Assembly: GCA_963921825.1 (NCBI GenBank)
Contig: OY997588.1
Span: 125,829,203 to 125,893,202, forward strand
DNA: 64,000 bases
Source of the DNA: Erodium maritimum
Lineage: Eukaryota; Streptophyta; Magnoliopsida; Geraniales; Geraniaceae
Direction of reading: 5' to 3'
Part shown: positions 38,362-49,741 of the stretch, piece after piece
Layout of the letters: every line of letters starts with the position of its first letter
How positions within the stretch are numbered: the stretch's first letter is position 1
Notes under the pieces: model-generated
The model's input: the letters and a program-made list of their open reading frames with translations, nothing else
Databases searched by the model: none
What the model was told of the DNA's origin: nothing
Position numbers and translations under genes: made by a program

Positions 38362-38368
38362 ATTTATA
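38362..38368 (-). promoter_or_regulatory. BGLU40: TATA box of the beta-glucosidase gene
   Basis: The minus strand reads GCTATAAATTAAC about 42 bases upstream of the ATG. This implies a very short 5'UTR of roughly 10-20 bases. Confidence 0.65.
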
Positions 38369-38369
38369 G

Positions 38370-39540
38370 CAAGACGGAAGAGAAATCGGATAATGTGAAA
38401 TGGGTCGTTGACAAAACCGTAAAAATGAGAAGAAATTTGGTGGTGGTGGTGGTGGGGCTATCTTGGTGGAGGTGGAGATTTTGGGGTGTTGGAGTTCACA
38501 CACTCATATAAGAAAAAAAAAACATTGAAACTGGATTGCTTCTTGCTTTGGTTTTTAATAGGCTTATTTTATTTTCTGCATTATGTAAAGCTTCTCTGCT
38601 TTTTCTTCTGTCTTCACGAGCGTACAACTAAATTCCCATCCAACCATGTCTCGAGAAAGTTGGGGATTTGGATTTTCTCAGCTCCCAATCAATGCCCACT
38701 ACTACAGCCCACTACCATTTACTCAGATTCACATTTATATGGGTACATTGCATGTTTTTGATTAAAATATTTTTTTTAGATTAAGATTAGATCCAATTGG
38801 GATCTTATTAGAGTAACTATCTAAAACGAATGTTTCAATTTAATTTCAAGAAATGATTGAGTTTGCTTTTCGGAGTATAAGTTCTTGCTTCCGGATCTAT
38901 ACAACACACATTGTTTTTTATTTATTTCCTTTTCGAGAATAATCTCTTGCTTCGGGATATATATATATATGTATATATAACATAAAAGTGTTTTTTATTT
39001 ATATCCTCATATCACCTAACAGAAGCTTTGTAGGTTGTGAGAGTGATGTCTCTACTACCTGTTCTACTCCATTAATTCTGGAGGATCATTGATGTAGAAT
39101 TAATTGTGATGTTTTTTTTATCAATAAATTTTAGCATATTAACGACAGAATTGCAAAGTTAGGAGATTCAAAACTAAATGATTGCTTTAGATCTAAATTT
39201 ATTTTTTAAATGGGATGTCTTGACCGCCCTTTTATAAACATTAAGGTAATAAGACGTGGAGGAGAAAGAGAGTGAATGCAATAAGGGTTGGCAACAACAC
39301 ATGTGTTATCGTCTACTTATGGTAGAGAAATGTTTTGGCATCATCTGCAAAAACGATACTAATAATGAAATGGAGCTGGTCCCTCAAACGGACGAAATGC
39401 ACAAATATGCAACTTATCATCAATTATCTCTTTGTCACTCTCCCAACCTCCTGTGCCCGTGAGGAGAGTAGCACAAAAGTAAAAAAAGTTAGCATACAAA
39501 TTAAATTTATGGATTAAAAAATATCATTTCTCTAACTTCT
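38370..39540. other. No gene recognised
   Basis: Promoter flank of the beta-glucosidase gene, then AT-rich DNA with an (AT)n run near 38955-38980. Frames of 60-91 codons carry no recognisable motif. Confidence 0.4.
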
Positions 39541-39559
39541 TTCTAAAAAAGTCTAATTT

Positions 39560-40785
39560 TCTCCTGAACTTAATCTTGTGTTGTTATTGCTTGGCTCATC
39601 AGGAGGTCGTTGGTGTCTCCCCCACTCCCTCCTTCCTCCCCTTCTCTTTCTTCCCCCCTTGCCTTGGTCGCCCCGATTTACTCTCATTCTCCTTCTTTCC
39701 CTTCTCCTTGTCCTAACTGTCTCAATCTACTCTTTTTCTGGTTCTTCTGTCGTTCGAGACCGTTCCACCCTTTTTGATCTCCTCTCCACTTGTGCTATTG
39801 GATCTGCTCTGAATCTAGCGTTATGCTCCGGATCCAGACTCATGCAGCTCTGTTTCGTGTGCTTCAAGTTTGTACCTTCCCTTTTCCCCTTGTTTCCTCC
39901 ATTTTCGGAGGGGTTTGGTTGCCACCTGTGGTGACCAACGTCATGATCCGTCTCTGGGTGAAAAAGGGTTGTTTAATACTTTGGTTGATGGATATGGCTT
40001 GTTGTGCTAACCATTCTCTTCGACGGCTTGTTATTGGAATTCCTGACTTGGTACCATGTTTGGTACTGGTCTTCCCCTTTTGGGTTGCCTTCCGGTGTCG
40101 GCTGGAGGCAGATTACCGATTTGGTGATTGTGGATCGAGCAAGAGTTTGGCTCGTATGATTTTTAAGGCGCGACCGAGGCTGTTGGTAGGGATCGTGTTT
40201 TCTGGTGTTGGCCACCGGTCCTGGTCTTGGTTTAGTCGAAGGTGTGTACTTCTCCAGGGTTTGGGTGTGAGGCTAGTTAGTGGTGCTGCTCGTGGTGGAA
40301 GGGGTGGGTGTTCACTGATGGTGCTTCGGTGGTGTTTCCTGGTGACAAGTTTGAGCGTGGAAGCGCGATACTTTTTTTCTTTTATACTTTGTTCTTGTTG
40401 GGTTGGTTAACTCAACATTGTTTTGCGCTTCTAGCCCTTTTATTTACTAGTTGGTTGTTGGAGTTGCGGAGGCTGAGGGTTTATTTCCCAGTACTTTGTT
40501 ATCTCCTTGTTAGGTACTGTGTGCTTTAAGGCTGAAAATCTGGGTACTAGACCTCTTTTACTTATTTCTTTTTGTTTGAGTTTCATGTTAGTAAAATTTA
40601 GGTTTGAGCCCTTTTAGTTTTTTCTGTTTCCCCATTGTTGGGTATACATGTTTTCGTCATGGTTAAGTTTGGTTTGAGGTGCCCTTATTGGCATGCTCTT
40701 ATTCTATAAGCTAAGGTGTAAAACTCTTGTCCTCAGTTCTCTATTTGATAATTGGGATCTATCTATAAATTTTCCTTTAAAAAAG
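39560..40785 (+). mobile_element. Possible diverged non-LTR element
   Basis: The stretch starts with a pyrimidine-rich, CTCCC-loaded leader like those of the elements at 49742 and 55290. Its 3' part is T- and G-rich with TTGTTGGGTATACAT, compared with CTTGTTGGGTTTTCAT in the element at 49742, and it ends TAAATTTTCCTTTAAAAAA. A 206-codon frame inside has no recognisable domain. I could not find a flanking duplication, so the limits are approximate. Confidence 0.35.
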
Positions 40786-40957
40786 AGTAGTCAAACTATA
40801 AGTATTTTTAAGGAAGCTTTGATTAAGAAAAAAAAACCTAGTTGAATGATTTCATTTTCGTCGTCAAAGTCTCTGCCACGCAAAATCATGCCACCACACG
40901 ATTTTCGTGTGTTTCATGATCTGTCTACTAGAAGAAGTCATGGTTTTCTCCCTCATG

Positions 40958-41220
40958 CCTCCAAGTTTCAATGTTGTTGTGCTCGTAGGACAGGGTATTT
41001 CCAAAGGCAATCCTTGGCTACCTATTGTTGTGGTTCCCTCCCCCACGCCTCCGAGTCTCAGCTCAACTATGTTTGAAGGATGGGCCATCTCCAAAGACAA
41101 TCCACTGCTACTTGTTGCAGTGGTTCTCTCCTCCACGCCTCTGAGTCTCAATGTTTGAAGGATGAGGCGTCTCTAGAGGCGATCCACATCTACCAGCTGT
41201 GGTGGCTCTCTTCTCAATAG
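40958..41220. repeat. 90-bp tandem repeat, 3 units
   Basis: Units start at 40958, 41048 and 41138, each beginning CCTC(C/T)(A/G)AGT(T/C)TCA and containing ATCTCCAAAG.CAATCC and a GTGGTTC/TCTCC block. The repeat stays in phase across three frames, which explains the parallel frames on both strands here. Confidence 0.8.
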
Positions 41221-41984
41221 GGCTAGCTTTTTGTGCTATCATGCCCATAGCCATAGATGGACCACGAATTCTAGTCGCTGAGGGCGATCAAGGTTCGGTA
41301 TCAGGTGCCTTTTTTGTCCCACACAATCAGGCGAAAAGGAGACGTGCCTTGCCCCCATTATGATTGGTTGCAGCTAATCGCCCTCTTCCATCAATTACTG
41401 TGATTCTTGATCAAATCGTGCACTTTCTATCGACCGGTGAGCGTAAATTTTTCCAATCTAATTTGGCTAGTTTTCCTATATTTTTACCTTATTTGTGCCT
41501 CGTTTTTATATTTTTAGCGTTTAGTAATAACTGCACAAAGACACGTTCATTGTTGATATTTTTTAGGTGTTCAAAATATATTCATCATTGTCTTATTTTG
41601 TAGGCTACAAAAAATAAAAATATTGGCTCAAGAACGAGGTTAATCGGAGCACTAGTGGAACGGGAAAGAGCATTTAAAACGTTAAATATGTCCAGTGCCT
41701 CACTTCAGTGATGCGCAACTCACCATCTACCGTGCGCTCTCGCGTCCTTAATTGTTGGATTTATTGACCAGTCGTGAGACTTGCATCAGCCACTCGATCT
41801 ATAGAAGTTAACTTCCGCTGCTGGCCGTGGGATGAGTTGAGCGCGAAATCTACAACTCACATGCCCGGTTGCACGCACATCAGTTGCGTCCGCCTACACC
41901 AAATCCTAATCTTCAGTTGTGCCTCCTTCCCCTTTGCTCCACGGGTGTCTTTTGGATAAGAACAAACAGGTTGCTTATATATAT

Positions 41985-42351
41985 AGGGTTGGTATCAAAT
42001 ACAAACCACCCCTTGTTGTGCAAACTACGAACTCACCAGGTGCTGACACGTGGGCGCGCGCGCTGCTGGTGCACGCGCACAGTGCTGACACATGGCGCAC
42101 ATAGTGCTAATAGTTTGGGCGCACAGTGCTAATAGTTTGGCACTGTGCTAAACTATTAGCATTGTGCGCGCCAAACTATTAGCATCGTGCGCGCGCGTGG
42201 TCAACACGCTCACGCGCGCAGGCGGAGGCGCGTGTGAATCTGCCACGTGTCAGCATCGCGCGCGCTCTGCTGACGTCACTTTGACCGCATCCTGTGGCTT
42301 AGATTGGTTCGTAGTTTTCACAATAAGGATGGTTTTTACTGGATAGCTACC
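41985..42351. mobile_element. Foldback MITE inserted in a (TA)n tract
   Basis: The left end (GGGTTGGTATC...CAAACTACGAAC) pairs with the reversed right end (TGGTAGCTATC...AAAACTACGAAC) over about 55 bp. Both outer flanks are TATATATATA. The interior is GC-rich and itself inverted: TGCTAATAGTTTGG and CCAAACTATTAGCA around 42115-42185, and GCTGACACGTGG against CCACGTGTCAGC. The whole unit can fold into one long hairpin. It has no coding capacity. The 60- to 87-codon frames here are artefacts. Confidence 0.75.
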
Positions 42352-43274
42352 ATATATATATATATATATGAGGCATATAACACAATTTTCTAAACAGATC
42401 TTTGATAACTTAGAATTTAATTTTATTGTTCTTCATTTCTTTTTTCTCTGTTTCTTTTTTGTTCTTTATTTTTTTGAATAGCTTTGACGATCCAAAGAGT
42501 TTTCAAGCAATCATGAGCTTCCCACCATCTCCAACTTCTCCATTTTTAGGGGTTGAAGCTTTAAGAAGTTAGAGATGGTGAGTTTGCAAGCTAGATGAGT
42601 TTTGATTGGGTTTCTCAACCCAATCCCAGGTCTAATCTCTACTCTTCTCTAGTTTCGTTACAAAGCTAAGATTTTTGGTATGTTTGAATAGGATTGTGAA
42701 TCCATGAATTTGGATTTCAATCTTTGGTCATGGTTGTTATGTAAATGATAATTACCTTACAATTGATGCATGAGTTTGGTGATATTATTTACATGATTTG
42801 GGTCTTTGAGTTTTATTAGCATCCACTTGCTTGTATGCGTATTTGTCTATATTTAAGCTAAATGATGTTCAATAATGATCATCTTACTTTGTGTTCGAAA
42901 CTTCATGATTATAGAACTCGATTTCATGTGCTAGCTATTTCATCTCTGGGGTGTATATTAAGTTCTAGGCTAGAGTTGGAAAAAATGAAAATTTTAGACA
43001 TTTAGTGAACCTATATAGGATTTCCGACATTCACATGTCTTGATTTTCTATTGACGAGATAGAAATATGCTAGGATGTGTTTTTTCGATTATCTTGTGTG
43101 TTTCAAACCCACCGAACGATTTGGGAATTTTTCCATTATTATTGTGTGCGCTATGTAGACTGATATTTGGAGCGATCCATGATTCGATCTAGTGTGAGAC
43201 AAGATTTCACATTTATAGAATTTAATTACGCTTCTGTATTACTAGAAGATCTTGATTCGATGTTTACACAGTTT

Positions 43275-43645
43275 CAGTCTTCTAAAAACCCCGCCTAGGC
43301 GCCCGTCTATGCCTAGCCGACCCGCCTAGCCGGCTAGAACAATTTTGCGTAGTATACTGACTAAATTAAAATAATTAGATGGTTATGCAGAGTTGTTTGG
43401 TGTTGGTGATATTAGGGGTTGTGCTTCTATGTTGTTTGGTGTTAATATTTAGATATTTTAAATATTTGTTTACCATTTTTAATATAATAAAATTCATATT
43501 TTGTTTTAATATATAGTAATATATCTATTAAAAATAAAAATAAAATACAAATCAGATTAATCCCGGATTAATCTCCGTCGAGTCCCCGATTAATCCCCAA
43601 AGACCCTAACCGCCCGACTAGCTCCTAGCGACTTTTAGAACCATG
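43275..43645. mobile_element. Degenerate relative of the 34.6-kb hAT-like element
   Basis: The ends CTTCTAAAAACCCCGCC and, reversed, CATGGTTCTAAAAGTCGC are similar. GGATTAATC and CGACTAGCTCCTAGCG blocks match 34680-35130. The flanking 8-mers (CACAGTTT and CATAAATT) match only partly, so it is an old copy. Confidence 0.5.
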
Positions 43646-44254
43646 CATAAATTCGTGATTCGTTTCTCTTTTTAGTTCTCCTTGATGAGCGGTTTATTCA
43701 GTCGTTAGGTTTATTGAACTAGGCATAACTAAGTAGATTTGACAATTTATTTAGGGTTCACTCATGCTTGTGTATTACCAGATTATTGTGATTCAATATT
43801 CTATTTAGTTCTACTTGATTTTCGGTGTTCATCTTTATTGATGGCATTCGGGAGTTAGGGAGTGAACTAGGTGTAGTTGAGTAGATCCGCCGAGTGGTGT
43901 AGCTATCTCTACTTGTGGTACTTGGTAGCGAGAGTAACATGCATTCGTTTTTTTTATTTCTCGTTCGATGATTGATCGAGCTTCGCTCAAGTTCATAGAA
44001 CTACACCCTATTTTATTTCTTTCTGATGATTGGTCGTTCGCATATCGGTCCGGGAAATGGTCTTGTGCCTTCTCCCCATGACTAGTATGTGGTTGATTTC
44101 ATGATACCATATACATAAGAACTTAAGTGTTCTAAGACCATAAGGAAAGCATTATTTGATTTCATCCTCAGTAATCAAACCATGCATTAATTGGAAGTCA
44201 TGTTTACTTGTACCTGTGACCGACTTCTTGTGTGAATCAATTACTATGTGTCCT

Positions 44255-45915
44255 AGGTGGTAGCGTGTATATATAATTTATTTTTTCCTAGACTTTAAAC
44301 AACAACTTGTACATTTATGCCCTTTATTTTTCCTTTCGGGGATGTGGAAGTGATAGCCCATGTCCCCATGTTCTAGCAAAATACTAGTGATACCTCTACT
44401 CCCTATGGGTTCGACCGGTACTTAACTGTTTTATCTATTGCTTGATGATCGTGCATTGATGCACGTAAAAGCGGGTTTTGACACTTAGTCATCCCCACTC
44501 ACCAAGATGACTCCATGACTAACTCGGGTTTTTTCAATTACGAGTAGAAAAGTTTAGATCACTAAGATAGGTTGGGGGTTCATTTTTTTTTTATTACGAT
44601 ATGACTAACTTGGGACATGAGGGTCTCCATCTGCAAAACGAGTTGCCGCAGTCCCTCAATCGTTTACTAATACACAGATTTTATTAGATCCCCTTTCCCC
44701 GGGACCTATACTCAATGCCCCATGCACAGAGTGTGTGATTTTGAAAAAAAATATATATATACCACAAACGCACAATGAGACTAACTACTTGAACTCGACT
44801 AGATTTATAATTTACCAAAACACACAGTTTGATGCCTCAACAATAAGCATGTGAACTCAACACTTTCTCAATGTGACAAGTGAAAAAGACAATTGTCTTC
44901 TAATTAAAACCATTATAGGCAAAAACCAAGATAGAATCAAGAGGATTGAAAAGTTCACAATAATCTAGCATTTTATAATCATTTTGTACCCAAATAAAGC
45001 GATAAAACATAAACACAATATACGTCTTCTTAACACTACCAACGGTAAATCCTCAATTCACTCCTCAAACCGCAAATGATGAAAAGAAATCTACTCTCGG
45101 CTTACTCATATTGGCCAAAATTAATTATCCAAGGTTTACACACAAAATAAAACTCATAACGAAAATATGCTTTTAAAATCTACATGCAAGACTCAAAAAA
45201 CTTAATACCCTTATGTTTATAATCCATCCCATCCCCCACACTTAGTTTTTGGATAAGGTGGCATGTAATTTCACGAGTCCACGGATAAACAATGCACGAA
45301 AATGCTCAAAAAAGATCCTAAATCTCTACAACACAGCAAATCCACGCATGCATCATTTAATTTAGAGTAGATATCATAAACATCTAAGTTCTAAAGGATT
45401 AGGAATACCACCCCTTTTAATGTAGACGCTACAACTGGACTTCACTTGAGAAATGCGGGGATTCTCCTAGTTGCATGTCAAGTGAATGAAGAGGTTGTCT
45501 TCATGAATTCTCCATGTGAGATCTATGCTCCATATTTCAACGAATCAACTCTTCAATTCGCCTACAAGAGAGGCGATCAAACATGAGAGATCACAAAGGT
45601 AATTAAGCTAGATAAAAAGCTTCAAAATACTAATAACGCATGTTACTCCCCAGCAATGGCGCCATCTTGATGAGTGGGGATGACTAAGTGTCAAAACACG
45701 CTTTTTATGTGCATATATACACGGTCATCAAGATATAGATAAAACAGTTAAGTACCGGTCGAACCTACAAGTAAGGTATCACTAATATTTTGCTAAAACA
45801 TGGGGACGTGAGCTGTCACTTCCACATCCATGAAAGGGAAACTAAAGAAAATAAATGTAAAAGTTGTTGTTTAAAGTCTAAGCAAAAATTATATATATAT
45901 ATATATATATATACA
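44255..45915. mobile_element. Inverted LTR-like arms with tRNA-Asp-type primer site
   Basis: The arm at 44255-44504 (plus) and the arm at 45668-45915 (read on minus) are about 250 bp long and clearly homologous. They share CTAGACTTTAAACAACAACTT, GTGGAAGTGA, TTCGACCGGTACTTAACTG and TTTTGACACTTAGTCATCC. Both stop at CACTCA(C/T)CA followed by AGATG. Next to the right arm, the minus strand at 45664-45646 reads TGGCGCCATTGCTGGGGAG, close to the tRNA-Asp primer site of Tat-type gypsy elements. The 1.1-kb interior has no protein frame; CCATCCCCCACACTTAG near 45235 may be a purine tract on minus. True LTRs are direct repeats, so this is a rearranged or foldback element. Confidence 0.6.
45646..45664 (-). 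other. Primer-binding-site-like sequence (tRNA-Asp type)
   Basis: TGGCGCCATTGCTGGGGAG differs at two positions from TGGCGCCGTTGCCGGGGA, the site typical of plant Tat/Ogre-type gypsy elements. It lies three bases past the CATCA end of the right arm, the expected place. Confidence 0.65.
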
Positions 45916-46199
45916 CTACTTGGTAGGGCAAGTGTAAAGGTTGCACATGTTGTTGTTCATCAATCCAGATTAGGCCCCAACCTTGGTAGGGCAAGTGGCC
46001 TGATCTGAATCAACTAAAGAAAACAAAGGGTCAGATGAGTCAACTGAATCACCAAGCCCATTAAGCACAAAGGCCTGAGTCGATGACACAGACTCACACA
46101 TCTCCATCCTCACCCGCTTCGAAACATCTTAATTCAGAATCGGCTCAAAAGATATATGAGCCTCATGTTCATCTAAAACGGCCCGAGAAACAAGAGGAT

Positions 46200-46860
46200 C
46201 TAGAGAAATGAGATATCCCTGGATAGAGATTGTGACTAGATCATTGCCGGAATTTGTCAAGCTCTATTTTTCCCGATTTGCATTACGAATCCGACCAGAC
46301 CTAGGCCGAGCCAAAGCCACCAGGAGTATGTACCCATTAACCTTGTAGCCGTGCAAACTAGCCACTACTTGGGATGCCACATAATTAGACGTGAAAGTAA
46401 TGGAACAAGATTAATGTCCTCCTCTGTTAGGTCGTCGAAGAACCGAACATGACTGAATCTCACCATAAGACCCGAAAAAGTTTCTCACCCAATCCTCTAA
46501 TATCTCAAACGGTAAGTTGCAAACAAAAACTTTTTTGAGATTACGTCCTTACTGGATATTTGCGATGATGAACTTGTTCTATTCGGCTTGCTCTTAGCTG
46601 ACGAATATTGGCATCACCTCATGGACGAAGAACTACTACTCCTGGTTGTGTCTCCTTCCTTTCGTTATTGTAATAGAGTCCTCCAGAACCTGTCTCAACC
46701 AGGGAGTCCTCCTAACACCGACCGTCGGTTTGGGCTCTCCGAAATGTACGACAACAAAATCTTTTCTCACCTTTTATGTGAACCAACCAAACTAAGACTC
46801 CACCCTAGCTACCTTACTTAGATGAGGCTGATAGGTCGACCTACCCTTCTTCTTAGTCAT
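46200..46860 (-). pseudogene. LINE ORF1-type relic with an RNA recognition motif
   Basis: At 46550-46290 the minus strand encodes an RRM: KVFVCNLPFEILEDWVRNFF (RNP2 and helix 1), GSYGEIQSC, then after a stop SITFTSNYVASQVVASLHGY and VNGYILLVALARPRSG. RNP1 is damaged. A start-like MTKKKGRSTYQPHLSK lies upstream at about 46858. Plant LINEs of the BNR kind carry an RRM in ORF1, so I read this as a LINE relic. A fragment of a host RNA-binding gene is the alternative. Stops show that it is not expressed as one protein. Confidence 0.6.
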
Positions 46861-47499
46861 ACCACAACCCTCCTTAGATGTACGGAGAATATGATTGTTT
46901 CCTCCCTTATTAACACCCTTGATTTCCTCCTTGAAACATGATCATGATACAATTCTATAATAATGTTCATAACATGAAAGCAAAACGGGGAGAAGGAGAG
47001 TTGAGGCTCTTGCTTCCTCGTTCTCATTCTTGTTTCACATCTTAATACAAAAATGCTGTAGAAACGGAAAGAACGGTTGGCGAATGACCACCACTCCGAC
47101 CCGAAGCTGAAGTAGAAACATAGATAACACAAAAGGAAACAAGGACGAGTACAACTCTACCCACTCAAACAAGTCGATATGATGTGTCTTGCAGAACTCG
47201 GAATTTAATTGCACCGAGAACCACCACAAACCTTGAAGCACAAAAACAAACTAGTTTAGAAAAGTTGAAGTGAACAATTACGTGTTCATTTTTTGGATCT
47301 AATTAACGACATGATCGGGCTGAAACAGACCGGAGATGGGACAACGTGCAGGGTACCGGCACATATCCACCTTAGGTGCGAAGATCGAACTCGAATCCCA
47401 GACATCGTTGTGAGGTCGCAAGATGATGTAGGTCAGACGACAATGAAAAACGCCGTGAAATCGAGGTAGACGATCAACATATCACACCCGTGGATCAGT

Positions 47500-49250
47500 C
47501 AGGCCCGGCCCGCCCACTTGGCGAGTTAGGCAGTGGCCTAAGGCCTCCATCTGAAGAAGGCCACAAATTTAAGCTCAAAACAAGCCCAAAACAAATTTCT
47601 GCCAAGAAATAAAAGCCCTATTTCTCTTACAACATACCATCTCTTCTCTTCCCCAGAACTCATGCTTAAATTCATCTTCCCAAAACGCCCATTCTTCTTC
47701 CCAACAATCTCATATCAACAAAATTTATTTTCCCAAAACAATCTTTTCGTCTTCCCACCCTTATTCCTTTATGAAGTCTTCTTCATCTTCCAAATCAGGT
47801 ATAAATATGGATGAGATTTCAGGTTTAGATACACCCAAAATTATCTATTTTTGTTGCGATCTGTAAAAAAATTCTCTATTTGTTCATTCTGATTTCTGTC
47901 CACTGTATACAAGTTCTTTTTCTTTCTCAAAAATTTCTCTTTATCCACTACTATTTGTTGTCTTTGTGTGGAGAATGGAGACTAAAAAATCCTTGTTTTT
48001 AAAAGTTATTTCCTCTCTTGACATTGGAGAACAGAAACAAAACAAAAAGAAAAAGAGAATCTACAATATACAAGGTTAGTGAATTAATATTTATAGTTTC
48101 TAATAATTGATTTTGTTTATCCATATATGTATATATGCAAAACCTTTGTTCAGCTGGGTACATAATTTTCTGTTTTATTCAAAATATATGATTGTTAAAA
48201 TTGTGAACATATGTGTATTCGTTAAAAAAAATGATTCAATTCTGTTTATATCAATTATGTTTAACATGCTATGAACATTGTAGAAATTTGAAACAATGAG
48301 GAAATCTTATAGTACAATTCAAGAATGAGATGAGGATGGCTAACCCTCAAGTATTTCATATGCTATTCAATTTACTCTGTTTTGCTATTTTGGAGTTTAT
48401 CATAATACAAAAAAATTAGTTTTGAAGTGTGCTTCACGGATTTTTGAACAACAACTTTGATAATCATACGAGGAATATATTTGTTGTAATGTTATAATGA
48501 CTTATGTTTGAGTAATCTTGGCCCTCATTAGGACAGTGACTGACTTGTATATTTATTCTGAATCGGTAGAGCATGTAATGCCTCTTATTATACTCGTTAT
48601 GTTTGAATTTGATAAGCAACATTGTAGCTTCTTACCTTCCAAAGTTGATTATCTATGTGGATGTAGACTAATAATCATTATCATTTATAGCTTCTTAGCT
48701 TACAAAGTTGATTATATCTGTGGTTGTAGATTAATAATCACTATCATTTATAGGTTCTTAGCTTCCAAAGTTGATTATATCTCTGTCAATGCCAATTCAA
48801 TTTTATTCATGTTAGATGTGGACATGAAAAGGTCTATACAAGGGAACACCATGCATCAAGTTTGGATGAAGAAAAAGAGGAGATTGAAAAAGAGATGCCA
48901 ACGTTCTCAAACTTGTTGAATGTGTTACAACTTACAAACTGTGGAGTGTTCGTTGAGATGTTATTTTTTATATTTGATTTACAAATACGTATCTAGATGA
49001 TTATTGGAGCATATCTTATTATGTACCCACCACTAAAGTGTACATGTTAGTAAAATTGTTTGGATACCGCCTCATTTGTTTTATAAAAGGCCCATGTTTA
49101 TATTTCTACCTAAGACCACCGTATACATATGTACCCACCACTAAAGTGTACATGTTAGTAAAATTGTTCGGATACCGCCTCATTTGTTTTATAAAAGGCC
49201 CATGTTTATATTTCCTGCCTAAGGCCACCGTATACAAAGGGCCGACCCTG
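47500..49250. mobile_element. hAT-type element, 1751 bp, non-coding
   Basis: The ends CAGGCCCGGCCC and, reversed, CAGGGTCGGCCC carry GGCAG..GGCCTAAGGC further in. They are flanked by GGATCAGT (47492-47499) and GGCTCAGT (49251-49258), an 8-bp duplication with one change. The interior is AT-rich. A 133-codon frame at 48518-48919 spans a 63-bp tandem repeat (units at 48631, 48694 and 48757) and is not a transposase. A 108-bp tandem duplication lies near the right end (units at 49021 and 49129). Confidence 0.75.
49021..49236. repeat. 108-bp tandem duplication
   Basis: Two nearly identical copies (49021-49128 and 49129-49236) begin ATGTACCCACCACTAAAGTG and differ at only a few positions. They lie at the right end of the 47.5-kb hAT-type element, so the duplication is younger than the element. 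Confidence 0.9.
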
Positions 49251-49741
49251 GGCTCAGTACACCCACTCCTCTGACTTCCGGGAGCCAGACACCGGTAAAG
49301 CTTGCGGTTGGCGACGGCGCAACCCTTCGAGGTGCATGTGCGTGGAGCGCGTTCTGCCGAGGTCGTTTTGGTTTTAATTGGTAATATAATGGGTCAATTG
49401 ATATTGTGCATTGGAACCTTCATAATGCCTGGGTGTTCGATTTAATTGACAGAGCATCACGGACTTGGCGTCATGAATTCATCCAAGCTCATTTTCCCCA
49501 AAGGTAGCATTACTTATTTTCTCAATTCCTCTAAGAGCATCCACAACGCTAACAGTCAGTAAATTGTGATAAGACTGACGGTTAGAATATTAAATTAATA
49601 TTTTTAGCCTTGCAGTCAGCACCTCTGCAATGCTAGCCTGTTCGTACTGACTGTTCAACTAAATAATAAAACATTTCTCAAATTTTAAAATACTACAATA
49701 AATAAAAATGCAACGAAACTAAATTAAATTTCATAAAAGTA

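Noticed and set aside
39790..40410. 206-codon frame, considered as a gene or RNase H piece because it contains FTDGAS in an overlapping frame
   Set aside because: No flanking RNase H motifs, no introns or promoter, and the region looks like a diverged non-LTR element.
41985..42351. Helitron end
   Set aside because: The two ends are inverted repeats of each other and flanked by TA tracts; no TC start, CTRR end or terminal hairpin pattern specific to Helitrons is present.
48518..48919. 133-codon frame in the 47.5-kb hAT element, considered as a transposase remnant
   Set aside because: It spans a 63-bp tandem repeat and lacks any hAT dimerisation or BED-finger motif.
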